Assembly (NCBI GenBank): GCA_040380755.1
Contig: JBEIIL010000036.1
Span: 1 to 32,442, forward strand
DNA length: 32,442 bases
Direction of reading: 5' to 3'
Origin: Alsobacter sp040380755
Lineage (GTDB): Bacteria > Pseudomonadota > Alphaproteobacteria > Rhizobiales > Beijerinckiaceae
The notes below the pieces were generated by a model. It saw only the letters and a list, made by a program, of their open reading frames with translations. It did not search any database and was not told the DNA's origin. A program made the translations under genes and the position numbers. Shown one piece after another: positions 7,523 through 14,972 of the stretch (position 1 is its first letter; each line of letters starts with the position of its first letter).

Positions 7523-7538
7523 TGGCGACCCCGGCAGG
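7523..7538 (-). repeat. att-like direct repeat within the tRNA-Arg 3' end (right boundary)
   Basis: TGGCGACCCCGGCAGG, the terminal 16 nt of the tRNA (T-stem 3' side, acceptor stem and CCA), is exactly repeated at 5582-5597. The intact tRNA is on this side, as expected when an element inserts at the 3' end and restores the gene. The enclosed segment of about 1.9 kb carries the Rieske gene. Confidence 0.6.
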
Positions 7539-7599
7539 GCTCGAACCTGCGACCTCGGACTTAGAAGGTCCTTGCTCTATCCAGCTGAGCTACGGGGCC
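7523..7599 (-). tRNA. tRNA-Arg (anticodon TCT)
   Basis: The minus-strand sequence folds as a full 77-nt tRNA. The acceptor stem GGCCCCG pairs with CGGGGTC (one G-U), then come discriminator G and encoded CCA at 7525-7523. The D-arm is GCTCAGCTGGATAGAGC. The anticodon arm GGAC-CTTCTAA-GTCC gives TCT. The T-arm contains GGTTCGAGCC. The last 16 nt recur at 5582-5597, marking this gene as a likely integration target. Confidence 0.95.
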
Positions 7600-7653
7600 G
7601 GCGGCGCGACAGGGCGGCGCCCGGTCGCGCGGAGCGGGACGCGTGGTCAGGCG

Positions 7654-7959
7654 TCAGTGAGTCCACTGACCGACGCGGTTGAACTTGAAATTGTCCGAAT
7701 AGGCGATCTGCCGCCGCTTGGGATCCTTGGGCTCCTCCACGATGGCGGCAATGCCGTTGCGCGCCGCATAGGCGAGCGCCTCGTCCTTCGTGGCAAACCA
7801 CAGTTTCACCTGCTGGCGCATGTCGGACGAACTCGTCCAGCCCATCAGCGGATCGATGCTGCGCGGCGCCTCCGGCTCATATTCGAGCAGCCAGCGGCTG
7901 GTCTTGGCGACACCCGACTGCATCGCGGTGCGGGCGGGGCGGTAGATCCGGGCGGTCAT
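7654..7959 (-). CDS. NDUFS4-like complex I accessory protein (ETC complex I subunit conserved region)
   Basis: A 101-residue protein matching the alphaproteobacterial/mitochondrial NDUFS4 (18-kDa) family, an accessory subunit of NADH:ubiquinone oxidoreductase. Recognisable parts are ARIYRPARTAMQSG at the start (residues 3-16), WLLEYEPEAPRSIDPLMGWTSS (23-44), KLWFATKDEALAYAARNG, and the basic C-terminus with YSDNFKFNRVGQWTH. The length is typical of bacterial members, which lack the mitochondrial targeting region. The ATG at 7959 is the only sensible start. It lies between two tRNA genes on the same strand, away from any nuo operon, which is common for this gene in alphaproteobacteria. Confidence 0.9.
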   Translation of the reverse strand: MTARIYRPARTAMQSGVAKTSRWLLEYEPEAPRSIDPLMGWTSSSDMRQQVKLWFATKDEALAYAARNGIAAIVEEPKDPKRRQIAYSDNFKFNRVGQWTH

Positions 7960-8019
7960 GGCGGACGGTCCCCTGGAGAGTGGGCAGGATCAGGACAGCT
8001 GCGAGCCGGCACCAAGGCG

Positions 8020-8096
8020 TGGTCGGGGCAGCAGGATTCGAACCTGCGACCTGAAGTTCCCAAAACTTCCGCGCTACCAGACTGCGCTATACCCCG
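8020..8096 (-). tRNA. tRNA-Pro (anticodon TGG)
   Basis: A 77-nt minus-strand cloverleaf. The acceptor CGGGGTA pairs with TGCCCCG, with discriminator A and encoded CCA (8022-8020). The anticodon arm GAAGT-TTTGGGA-ACTTC gives TGG, and the T-arm is GCAGGTTCGAATCCTGC. The 5' C1-G72 pair is the usual tRNA-Pro identity feature. It follows the DUF192 gene on the same strand. Confidence 0.95.
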
Positions 8097-8162
8097 CCTG
8101 TCGGCTGGCGCGGCTCGCTGCCGCAGCGCTGCGGTAGCATCACCGGCGCCGTGCGGCAAGCC

Positions 8163-8663
8163 TCAGGAGCGCCCGCCCGTGAAGAGAGGGTGCTGCACGC
8201 GATCACCGGCCTTGATCCCGAGCTTTGCCGCGATCCCGCCATTGAGCTCCAGCACGGCTAGGACCGGCTCGCCGGACGCGATGGTGCGGGTCGAATGCGG
8301 CTCGGTGTTCTCGGCGATGCGCGCAATGCTGCCATCCTTGCGGATGAACAGCATGTCGAGCGGGATGAAGGTGTCCTTCATCCACATCATCACCGGCTGG
8401 GTTTCCTTGAAATCAAACAGCATGCCCCGGTCCGCCGGCATGTAGCGGCGGAACATGAGGCCGCGGGCGCGCTCCTCGTCGTTGCGCATGACCTCGACCT
8501 CGAAGTTGCGCGCCCCCTGCGAGGTGGTGATGACGAGCGTCTCGACCTTGCCCTGGGCAAATGCGAACGAGGGGATGCCCACCGCCATCAGCAGGGCAAA
8601 CACAACGCCAAGCCAGGCTGGCCGGTTGCGGATCAGGGAAACGAACAACGCCATGCGCGGCAC
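8163..8663 (-). CDS. DUF192 family exported protein
   Basis: A 166-residue protein with an N-terminal hydrophobic signal segment (WLGVVFALLMAVGIPSFAFA, about residues 17-36) followed by a DUF192 domain of normal length. Family features are EVMRNDEERARGLMFRR, MLFDFKETQPVMMWMKDT, FIPLDMLFI and the C-terminal AVLELNGGIAAKLGIKAGD. The protein is predicted to be periplasmic; the family has no established biochemical role. The frame starts at a GTG (8663) with GAGG a few bases upstream; an ATG at 8654 is the alternative. It lies 53 bp downstream of the double cold-shock gene on the same strand and just before tRNA-Pro, an order I recall from other rhizobial genomes. Confidence 0.85.
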   Translation of the reverse strand: MPRMALFVSLIRNRPAWLGVVFALLMAVGIPSFAFAQGKVETLVITTSQGARNFEVEVMRNDEERARGLMFRRYMPADRGMLFDFKETQPVMMWMKDTFIPLDMLFIRKDGSIARIAENTEPHSTRTIASGEPVLAVLELNGGIAAKLGIKAGDRVQHPLFTGGRS

Positions 8664-8716
8664 ACTGCCTCGCCGACCCGCGCGCCGTCAACGCGCCGCG
8701 AGTCAGACCTGACCGG

Positions 8717-9331
8717 TCAGTGCGACGACGGCAGACCACCGCCGTCCAGCGGCCGCACCTCGGATGCCATCAGCCCCTTCGGCCCATCACCGAAACGCAC
8801 CAGCACGACCTGTCCCGGCTTGAGTTCGGTGAGCCCATAGCGACGCAACGTCTCCATGTGCACGAAGATGTCGCCCGTCCCCTCGCCGCGCGAGACGAAG
8901 CCGAAACCGCGCAGCCGGTTGAACCACTTCACGACTGCGTGTTCGAGCCCGCTTGTCGGGGTGACGACCACATGGGTCCGCGGTGGCGGCAGCGTGGCCG
9001 GATGAGGAGCCGTGGAGCTGTCCATCGACAGGATGCGGAACGCCTGGTAGCCCCGGGCGCGGCGCTGGATCTCGCACACAACCCGCGACCCCTCATAGGC
9101 GGTGACGTAACCGTCACGACGCAGGCAACTGGCATGGACGAGGACATCCGGCATGCCATTGTCTGGGACGATGAAACCGTAGCCTTTTGACACGTCAAAC
9201 CACTTGATAACGCCAGCTATCTCGATGAGGTCGAGTGGGGCTTCGGGCTCGCCTTCAAGACGCGAAGCGCCTTCGCCGGGTCCACGGCTTTCGGCACTGC
9301 GCAAATATTTTAAATCATAGTCGTCCGACAT
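8717..9331 (-). CDS. Two-domain cold-shock (CSD) protein
   Basis: The 204-residue protein carries two CspA-type nucleic-acid-binding domains. The first (about residues 38-102) has KWFDVSKGYGFIVPD (RNP1) and DVLVHAS (RNP2). The second (about 129-195) has KWFNRLRGFGFVSRGEG and DIFVHMETLRRYG. A proline-rich linker joins them, and a charged, probably disordered N-terminus of about 35 residues precedes. Such double-CSD proteins are typical of Hyphomicrobiales and are expected to act as RNA chaperones in the cytoplasm. The ATG at 9331 follows an AT-rich leader (9332-9400), which may include a regulatory 5'UTR as in other csp genes. It is followed by the DUF192 gene. Confidence 0.93.
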   Translation of the reverse strand: MSDDYDLKYLRSAESRGPGEGASRLEGEPEAPLDLIEIAGVIKWFDVSKGYGFIVPDNGMPDVLVHASCLRRDGYVTAYEGSRVVCEIQRRARGYQAFRILSMDSSTAPHPATLPPPRTHVVVTPTSGLEHAVVKWFNRLRGFGFVSRGEGTGDIFVHMETLRRYGLTELKPGQVVLVRFGDGPKGLMASEVRPLDGGGLPSSH

Positions 9332-9455
9332 GGCGGTACACCGAATTGCGCGTTGTTAAATGAAGTCAGAAATCAGTGGGAATCGAGCAATCCTAAGGTT
9401 GATTCTCTCCGCCGAGCATACCATCGGCTTACGACCGCGACAGCGGTTTGTAGAG

Positions 9456-10247
9456 TTATCGACCGCTCAATGCTTGCGCCGAGGCCGCCTCCAGGACAGT
9501 CCCGATGTCGCAGCGCAACACCACCGAGGCCGCCGTGTCGAGCGGGGTCGGTTCCCGGTTTACGATGACCAGCGTTGCGCCGGCATCGCAGGCCTGCAGA
9601 GGCAGCCGGGCAGCCGGATAGACCACCAGCGAGGAGCCGATTGCGAGGAACAGATCACTGTCGGTCGCGGCCAGGTGGGCGCGCCGCATGGCCTCTGCGG
9701 GCATCGGCTGGCCGAACGAGATGGTAGCCGATTTCACCAGTCCGTTGCACGCCGTGCAGATCGGGGCAGCGCCCTCCGCCTCGAAGCCACGACGCAGACC
9801 GTCGAGCTCGTGCCTGAGCCCGCAGGCGAGGCACGTCGCATAGGTCCCGTTGCCATGCAGCTCGACAATCGCCTCGGCAGGAAGGCCGGAGGCCTGGTGC
9901 AGACCGTCGATGTTCTGCGTCACCACTGCGCGCAGCCGGCCAGCGTCCCACAGCCGCACCAGGGCGGCATGGCCCCGGCCGGGGCTCGCCCCCGCTGCGT
10001 GGTCATCCATGGCGAATTTCCGCCGCCAGGCCTCACGCCGGACCGCCTCGCTGGCGACGAAGGCGTCGAACGGGATCGGCTTGTTGACCAGCCAAGGGCT
10101 TCCCGGCGAACGGAAATCCGGAACCCCGCACTCGGTGGAAATGCCAGCACCGGTGAAGGCGACAATCCGCTCGGCCTGACGCAACAGGTCGCCGAGCGCC
10201 TGCGCGGCCTCCCCCGCATCAACGATGATCGTGCCGTCGCGCCACAT
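9456..10247 (-). CDS. cobB: Sirtuin-family NAD-dependent protein deacylase
   Basis: A 263-residue sirtuin that would remove acyl groups from lysines, consuming NAD and giving O-acyl-ADP-ribose and nicotinamide. The Rossmann NAD motif FTGAGISTECGVPDFRS covers residues 31-47, TQNIDGLH 110-117, and the catalytic histidine is H131 in ELHGN. A four-cysteine zinc site is formed by C139/C142 and C164/C167, with GSSLVVYPAA later. It is the last gene of a minus-strand run after the phosphopantetheinyl transferase (46-bp gap), so co-transcription is likely. Whether it prefers acetyl, succinyl or another acyl group cannot be read with certainty; no obvious Tyr-x-x-Arg desuccinylase signature was seen. 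Confidence 0.92.
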   Translation of the reverse strand: MWRDGTIIVDAGEAAQALGDLLRQAERIVAFTGAGISTECGVPDFRSPGSPWLVNKPIPFDAFVASEAVRREAWRRKFAMDDHAAGASPGRGHAALVRLWDAGRLRAVVTQNIDGLHQASGLPAEAIVELHGNGTYATCLACGLRHELDGLRRGFEAEGAAPICTACNGLVKSATISFGQPMPAEAMRRAHLAATDSDLFLAIGSSLVVYPAARLPLQACDAGATLVIVNREPTPLDTAASVVLRCDIGTVLEAASAQALSGR

Positions 10248-10293
10248 GGTCGGAACATGGCACGGGCTGGACGGCAGGCAAGCCTGCTGCCCG

Positions 10294-10950
10294 TCAGGCC
10301 GGTGGCACGATTACGATCACCGGTCGATGGCCGTGCAACGCCACGGCCCCCACTGGGGCCCCCTGCCCCGCTCCAGGCAGGTCTGCGATGTGCCAGACAG
10401 GACCGGAACCGGGAAGCTGCGCCGGGTCGACCGGGTGATCTCCGATCCCGGCTGTGACCGCCCGGGAATCGGTGCTGAAACCGAGACCGCCGGCCTTCAG
10501 CAGGGCTTCCTTGCGAACCCACAGCCTGACGAAAACGTCCGGACGGTCTGCTTCTGGAAGCTGGACGAATTCAGCCAGCTCCGCGCCAGTCATTACCGTC
10601 GGCGCGATGATGTCTGCATCGGGCGGCGCCCCGGGCTCCAGGTCCAGGCCGACTTCGGTCGCCGCAAGCGCGACACCGACCCAACCGTCGCAGTGGCTGA
10701 TGGAGAACCAGGGCCCGTCTGTGACAAATGGCCGCCCCAGCGGATCCAGCGTGATCGCGAACCCGTCGGACGCGCATCCCAACATCGGCGCGAGCATCAG
10801 CCGTACGAGGCGCCGGCCGGCGACGAAATCCCGGCGCACCAGCGGATGCGCCATGCTGGCGGCCCGGCCATGCTCGTCTTCCGGCAGCGGCACGTCCGGA
10901 ACGGCGTCGATGGGCCGGACCGTCACCTGAACGATGCCGGGCGGCATCAT
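10294..10950 (-). CDS. 4'-phosphopantetheinyl transferase (Sfp/Gsp type)
   Basis: A 218-residue enzyme of the Sfp-like superfamily that would convert an apo carrier protein to the holo form with coenzyme A. The metal-binding motif is GLDLEP (D103, E105), and the second signature is WVRKEALLKAGGLG (W144, K147, E148, K152). WFSISHCDGWVGVAL (81-95) corresponds to the usual FNxSHs region. Its ATG overlaps the TGA of the upstream MFS gene as ATGA (10950-10947), giving translational coupling. No polyketide or peptide synthetase is present in the window, so its carrier protein is elsewhere. It is too long for the AcpS type. Confidence 0.88.
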   Translation of the reverse strand: MMPPGIVQVTVRPIDAVPDVPLPEDEHGRAASMAHPLVRRDFVAGRRLVRLMLAPMLGCASDGFAITLDPLGRPFVTDGPWFSISHCDGWVGVALAATEVGLDLEPGAPPDADIIAPTVMTGAELAEFVQLPEADRPDVFVRLWVRKEALLKAGGLGFSTDSRAVTAGIGDHPVDPAQLPGSGPVWHIADLPGAGQGAPVGAVALHGHRPVIVIVPPA

Positions 10951-12419
10951 TCGGGCGGCGCCGCGGCTGGCCGCGCGCGCAGCGGCAGCTCATCCATGCG
11001 CAGCAGAAAGAGGATCGCGACCGCAACGCAAACAGCCGCTGCGGCAAACAACCACCGGAAAGCTTCCAGTACGGGGCCTCCGGCGGCCGGGAGGGCTGCG
11101 CCCGCCGCTGGTCCATGCAGACCGCTGGCGACACCTCCCGACAACAGGATGGCGCCAAAGACGGCAACCACCAGTGCCCCGCCAAGGCTGCGGAAAAAAT
11201 TCATGCCGGCCGTGGCCGTTCCAAGCTGCCCCGGATGAACGGCATTCTGGATCGACACCGTGGTCACCGGCATCAAGGTTCCCAGTCCGAAGCTGACAAG
11301 CGTGAACATGGCCTCGAGTGCACCAAGACCGGCGCGGTCGGCCGTCAGCGCGAGCGCGACCAGCGCAAGGCTGGCCACGGCCAATCCCGCGACCGGCACC
11401 CGGCGGTAATGCGCCACCTTGGTCATCGCCCGGCCAGACGCCGTCGCCCCGACCACGGTGCCAACCATGAACGGCACCAGCGCGAGGCCGGAATCGGCCG
11501 CCGAGTACCCCTTCACAACCTCGAGGAAGACCGGCACGTAGATCGACAGGCCGATGAAGGTTCCCATGCCGAAACAGGCCGCGAGCGTACCGTTACGGAC
11601 GACCGGATTGGCAAACAATGTCAGCGGGATCAGCGGCTCGGATGCCCGGCCAAGCCGCAGACCAAACAGCACCCACAGCAGCGCCGAGCTGCCAAACAGT
11701 GCCAACATCGGGGCCGACAACCAGGGGAACCGATGGCCGCCCCAGTTGAGGGCGAGCATCAGCGCTGTCGTCGCCGCCACGAGCAGGACCGCACCAAGCA
11801 GGTCGAGGCGGTGCGGCCGCTGGTAGACCGGCAGGCGCTTGAGCAACGTCCACGTCATGCCGAAGGCGGCCAGCCCGAGCGGCACATTGATCCAGAAAAT
11901 GAAGGACCAGTGCAAATGCTCGGCAAACATGCCGCCAAGGACCGGGCCGGCCAGGCTCGAACTGACAAACACCCCGGCAATATAGCCCTGGTAGCGGCCG
12001 CGCTCACGCGGCGCCACGATGTCGCCTATGATCGTCTGGGCCAGCGAGATGAGACCGCCACCGCCCAGTCCCTGCACGGCGCGCGCGAGGATCAGCGTCA
12101 TCATGTTCGGCGCGATCGCACAGCCGATCGAGCCGACGATGAACACCGCCACGGCCACAAGCATCGTCGGCCGCCGGCCGGCAATGTCGCTGAGCTTGCC
12201 GTAAAGCGGCGTGACTGCGGTTGCGGTGACGAGATAGCTGGTAACGACCCAAGACAGCAGCTCGGCGTTGCCCAGCTCGCGGCCGATGGTCGGCAGCGCC
12301 GTGGCCACGATGGTCTGGTCGAGCGCGCCAAGGAACATCGCCAGCAGGATGCCAACGATAATCAGGCGGATGTCGGCATGCGACAGGGCGTGGGGAACGT
12401 CGGCCGGCGAGGCGTTCAT
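10947..12419 (-). CDS. MFS drug/proton antiporter, DHA2 (EmrB/QacA) family, 14 TM
   Basis: About 490 residues with 14 hydrophobic segments, the DHA2 exporter layout. Motif C-like LGALDQTIVATALPTIGREL lies in the first helix, followed by SWVVTSYLVTATAVTPLYGKLSDIAGRRP (motif A) and the loop ARAVQGLGGG. SSLAGPVLGGMFAEHLHWSFIFWINVPLG covers helices 5-6. Such proteins export hydrophobic drugs or secreted metabolites by proton antiport. The ATG at 12419 gives the usual family length. The frame is open to an ATG at 12509 that would add 30 polar residues; neither has a strong Shine-Dalgarno. The 3' end overlaps the phosphopantetheinyl transferase start, suggesting a link to export of a carrier-protein-derived metabolite, which is inference. 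Confidence 0.9.
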   Translation of the reverse strand: MNASPADVPHALSHADIRLIIVGILLAMFLGALDQTIVATALPTIGRELGNAELLSWVVTSYLVTATAVTPLYGKLSDIAGRRPTMLVAVAVFIVGSIGCAIAPNMMTLILARAVQGLGGGGLISLAQTIIGDIVAPRERGRYQGYIAGVFVSSSLAGPVLGGMFAEHLHWSFIFWINVPLGLAAFGMTWTLLKRLPVYQRPHRLDLLGAVLLVAATTALMLALNWGGHRFPWLSAPMLALFGSSALLWVLFGLRLGRASEPLIPLTLFANPVVRNGTLAACFGMGTFIGLSIYVPVFLEVVKGYSAADSGLALVPFMVGTVVGATASGRAMTKVAHYRRVPVAGLAVASLALVALALTADRAGLGALEAMFTLVSFGLGTLMPVTTVSIQNAVHPGQLGTATAGMNFFRSLGGALVVAVFGAILLSGGVASGLHGPAAGAALPAAGGPVLEAFRWLFAAAAVCVAVAILFLLRMDELPLRARPAAAPPE

Positions 12420-12528
12420 GCGGGTCTCGCTGACGTTGGTATCGACAGTCCCTGTTGTGGGGCGTTCGGCCGACAGGTCCAGCACTTTGCTGCGAGTACC
12501 GCCCTGCATTCAAGGCATGACACGATCG

Positions 12529-13302
12529 CTACAATGGTGGCAGCCCGGCTATCAAGGCAGTGGGCTGGATGCTCGTTTCGCCGCGGAAAGGTTCGTCGAG
12601 CACGAGGATGAGGGCGATCACCAGTCCGATCGCCGCCATATGGATCGATACGAGCGAGATACCCAGGCCGTTGAGCTCGTAGCGACCGTTCATCACCATC
12701 GCGCCGAACAGGAACATGGCGATCATCCACCAGAAGATTCGCGGGACCGATTGTGTTGCCGATTCGAGGCGCCCCTGCCGGAAGTCCTCGAGACGGTCGA
12801 GCGTGCCCCGCAGTCCCACCCCTGCCTGTCCGTCGAGCATGCGCACACTATCCCATAGCCCGGCAAGGTGAGTCGCAGACTGCGGTGAAAGGCTGGGAAC
12901 GGCCTCAGACAGGCGGGGCCATTCATCCATGACAAGAGAGCTGGCATAGGCCCGCAGCTGTTTGCGTGCCATGGCGGCCTCCGGCTCCGGCCGTGCCGCA
13001 AGTTCCCGGTCGAACCGTCCGATGAGCGAGGCCTCCCGCGAAACCGCATCATCGGCGCGCGACATACTGGCCTGAACATCGGTCAGCGCCAGCGCCAGCA
13101 CGAAGACCGAAAAGGCCAGCAGGCTGGAATGGACGAGTTCCGCCAGCTTGGCATGGGCGTCAAACCGGTCGAGACGCGGTGCGAACCACCAGCGTCTGGC
13201 GGCCAGACCCACAACAATCGCTATACCTGCGGTTGCCAAAGCCCCGAACATCAGGATTGCCCAATCAGGCTGGGCAAGAAGCAGGTCGAGGCCGAAGGTC
13301 AT
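12529..13302 (-). CDS. DUF4239-like (bestrophin-like) integral membrane protein
   Basis: About 257 residues from the ATG at 13302, with two membrane helices near the N-terminus (about residues 12-34 and 55-77). A soluble, helical, charged stretch of about 120 residues follows, then two C-terminal helices (IFWWMIAMFLFGAMVMNG and GISLVSIHMAAIGLVIALI). The SREASLIGRFDRELAARPEPE segment and the 2+2 helix layout match the DUF4239 group, whose function is not established. An upstream in-frame ATG at 13392 would add 30 residues; GGCGGA nine bases before 13302 favours the shorter form. It lies immediately upstream of the DHA2 exporter gene on the same strand, so the two could share a transcript. Confidence 0.65.
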   Translation of the reverse strand: MTFGLDLLLAQPDWAILMFGALATAGIAIVVGLAARRWWFAPRLDRFDAHAKLAELVHSSLLAFSVFVLALALTDVQASMSRADDAVSREASLIGRFDRELAARPEPEAAMARKQLRAYASSLVMDEWPRLSEAVPSLSPQSATHLAGLWDSVRMLDGQAGVGLRGTLDRLEDFRQGRLESATQSVPRIFWWMIAMFLFGAMVMNGRYELNGLGISLVSIHMAAIGLVIALILVLDEPFRGETSIQPTALIAGLPPL

Positions 13303-13460
13303 GACGAGAGATCCGCCGATTATGAGCCGATGCAGCACAGTCTCGCCGTGGTTTGCAACCGGTCCGTGATGCGGGGAATGCGGGTCCCCCATCCGCCGCC
13401 GGGCTGGCGCCCACCCCCTCGCATGCTAGCGTTCGCCCTCGCGACTTCGGACCGGACGTG

Positions 13461-14645
13461 ATGGTGACCTTTCTCGTGCTGCTGCTGGCCTATGTGCTGA
13501 GCCAGTTTTTCCGGGCCTTCCTCGCCATCGTCGCCGCGGACCTCGGCCGTGATCTCGGGCTCGACGCCGCCCGGCTTGGCGAAGTCTCAGCGATCTGGTT
13601 TGCCGCCTTCGCCGTCGCGCAGGTCCCTGTCGGCCTGGCCCTCGACTGGTTCGGTCCCCGTCGCACGATAGCGGTGTTCATGCTCGCTGCCGTCGCTGGC
13701 GCCGGCCTCTTTGCCGCGGCGACCTCGGCCGCCATGGTGCTGTTCGCCATGGCGCTGATCGGCATCGGCTGCTCCCCGGTGCTGATGGCGAGCCTTTACG
13801 TGTTTGGCCGCACCGCTCCGCCCCATCGCTTTGCCCTCCTGGCCTCGGCCATGATCGGCCTCGGCTCGGCAGGCAATCTCGCCGGCGCGGCGCCGCTGGC
13901 GCTGGCCGTCGAGGTCTTCGGTTGGCGCGCCAGCATGGCCGGCATCGCCGCGCTGACGCTGGCCAGCACCGCGCTGGTCTACGCGGCACTGCAGGATCCA
14001 CCACCCGTTGCTGCGGCGGGAGCGGTCGGCAATCCCCTGCGCGGGTTCGTGACTGTCGCGCGAATCCGGCCGCTGTGGCCGATGCTGCCGCTGGTGGCAG
14101 TCAGCTATGCGGTCGTGATTGCCGTGCGCAGCCTGTGGATCGCGCCCTATTTCGGCGAGGTCCACGGCTTCGGTGCCGTCGCCCGCGGCAATGCCGCGCT
14201 GGCGATGGCCGTTGCGATGACGCTCGGTGCACTGGCGTACGGGCCGCTTGAGCGCCTCCTCGGCGGCCCGAAGACGACAACGGTCGCCGGCAGCCTGCTG
14301 GCCGTGGCCGCGCTGTTCGGGCTCAGCCTCGCCCAGGGGCAGGTCTTGGCCCTGTGCTGGGTGACACTGCTGGGCGCCGCGGGCATGACCTACGGCATGC
14401 TGATGTCTCACGGCCGGCTGTTCCTGCCGGCCGACCTCCTCGGCAGGGGTGTGACCTTCCTCAACTTCCTGTTCATCGGCGGAGCCGGGCTGCTGCAATA
14501 CATGTCCGGTCAGATCGTCGGCGCCGGCCTCGCTGCCGGCGTCCCACCTGCACTGGTCTACGGCCGGTTGTTCATGGCGTTCGCCGTGGCGCTGCTGGTC
14601 GCAACGGTTGTCTATTTGCGGGCACCTGCCCGGCCTGCGTCCTGA
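13461..14645 (+). CDS. Major facilitator superfamily transporter (12 TM)
   Basis: A 394-residue polytopic protein with about 12 hydrophobic segments in the MFS 6+6 arrangement. The first helix holds LAYVLSQFFRAFLAIVAADL, and the loop after helix 2 carries LDWFGPRRTI, a form of MFS motif A (usual core D-R-x-G-R-R). The central loop falls around residues 185-205, and GRGVTFLNFLFIGGAGLLQYMSGQI is near helix 10-11. The substrate is not inferable; the family includes metabolite uptake and export proteins. The ATG at 13461 is used because the preceding open frame is polar and Pro/Arg-rich. It is divergent from the DUF4239-like gene. Its last three codons and stop are the first copy of an 18-bp tandem duplication. 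Confidence 0.85.
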   Translation: MVTFLVLLLAYVLSQFFRAFLAIVAADLGRDLGLDAARLGEVSAIWFAAFAVAQVPVGLALDWFGPRRTIAVFMLAAVAGAGLFAAATSAAMVLFAMALIGIGCSPVLMASLYVFGRTAPPHRFALLASAMIGLGSAGNLAGAAPLALAVEVFGWRASMAGIAALTLASTALVYAALQDPPPVAAAGAVGNPLRGFVTVARIRPLWPMLPLVAVSYAVVIAVRSLWIAPYFGEVHGFGAVARGNAALAMAVAMTLGALAYGPLERLLGGPKTTTVAGSLLAVAALFGLSLAQGQVLALCWVTLLGAAGMTYGMLMSHGRLFLPADLLGRGVTFLNFLFIGGAGLLQYMSGQIVGAGLAAGVPPALVYGRLFMAFAVALLVATVVYLRAPARPAS

Positions 14646-14669
14646 CAAGAACCTGCGTCCTGACAAGAA
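14634..14669. repeat. Perfect 18-bp tandem duplication across the MFS stop codon
   Basis: CCTGCGTCCTGACAAGAA occurs at 14634-14651 and again at 14652-14669 without mismatch. The first copy contains the last sense codons and TGA of the MFS gene. Both copies lie in the tail of the minus-strand terminator at 14673-14695. Confidence 0.9.
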
Positions 14670-14972
14670 AAAGCGCCGCGCTGGGGGCGCGGCGCAGGTG
14701 CAGTGCAGGTGTCGGACAAGGCCGGGGACAGCCCGTCCAAACAGCGCAGGCGGAGCGCCGGCGTGTCACCATCTAGGACCAATCCCTTGAACGTCCGGCG
14801 AATCCCCCTGCAGTCAGCGCGTAAAAATCCGTTAAGGATCGGTTGTTCCACGAGAATTTCGACGAGAATGACCGTCTTTCGGCACAGCACACAACCACCC
14901 GCTCAGCCCGGGAGCACGGTATGCACCCGGTGCGCAGGGCACAGTCTGGTTCGATTTGCGCTGTTCGGCCGC
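14646..14972. other. 327-bp region between the MFS gene and the DUF6455 gene
   Basis: The convergent gap holds the second copy of the 18-bp repeat, a minus-strand intrinsic terminator (14673-14695), and about 275 bp without a convincing protein. The open frames here (for example on the minus strand ending at 14612 or 14773) lack a Shine-Dalgarno and family resemblance. The stretch 14820-14885 is AT-richer than its surroundings. It may be the long 3'UTR of the DUF6455 mRNA or house a small RNA ending at the terminator. Confidence 0.5.
14662..14695 (-). terminator. Intrinsic terminator on the minus strand
   Basis: A perfect 9-bp stem GCGCCGCGC (14673-14681) / GCGCGGCGC (14687-14695) with a 5-nt loop is followed on the minus strand by TTTTTCTTGTC. 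On the plus strand no T-tract follows, so the terminator serves minus-strand transcription from the direction of the DUF6455 gene, whose stop is about 280 bp upstream. Confidence 0.8.

Noticed and set aside
9360..10457. 365-codon plus-strand frame opposite the sirtuin and transferase genes
   Set aside because: Overlaps two well-supported minus-strand enzymes and has no recognisable motif of its own.
11115..12611. 498-codon plus-strand open frame antisense to the DHA2 exporter
   Set aside because: Its product is rich in Arg, His, Gln and Asp with no domain, as expected for the antisense shadow of a high-GC gene; the minus strand gives a complete 14-helix transporter.
13587..14666. 359-codon minus-strand frame opposite the MFS transporter
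   Set aside because: Polar, low-complexity composition and no family resemblance; the plus-strand frame has all MFS helices.
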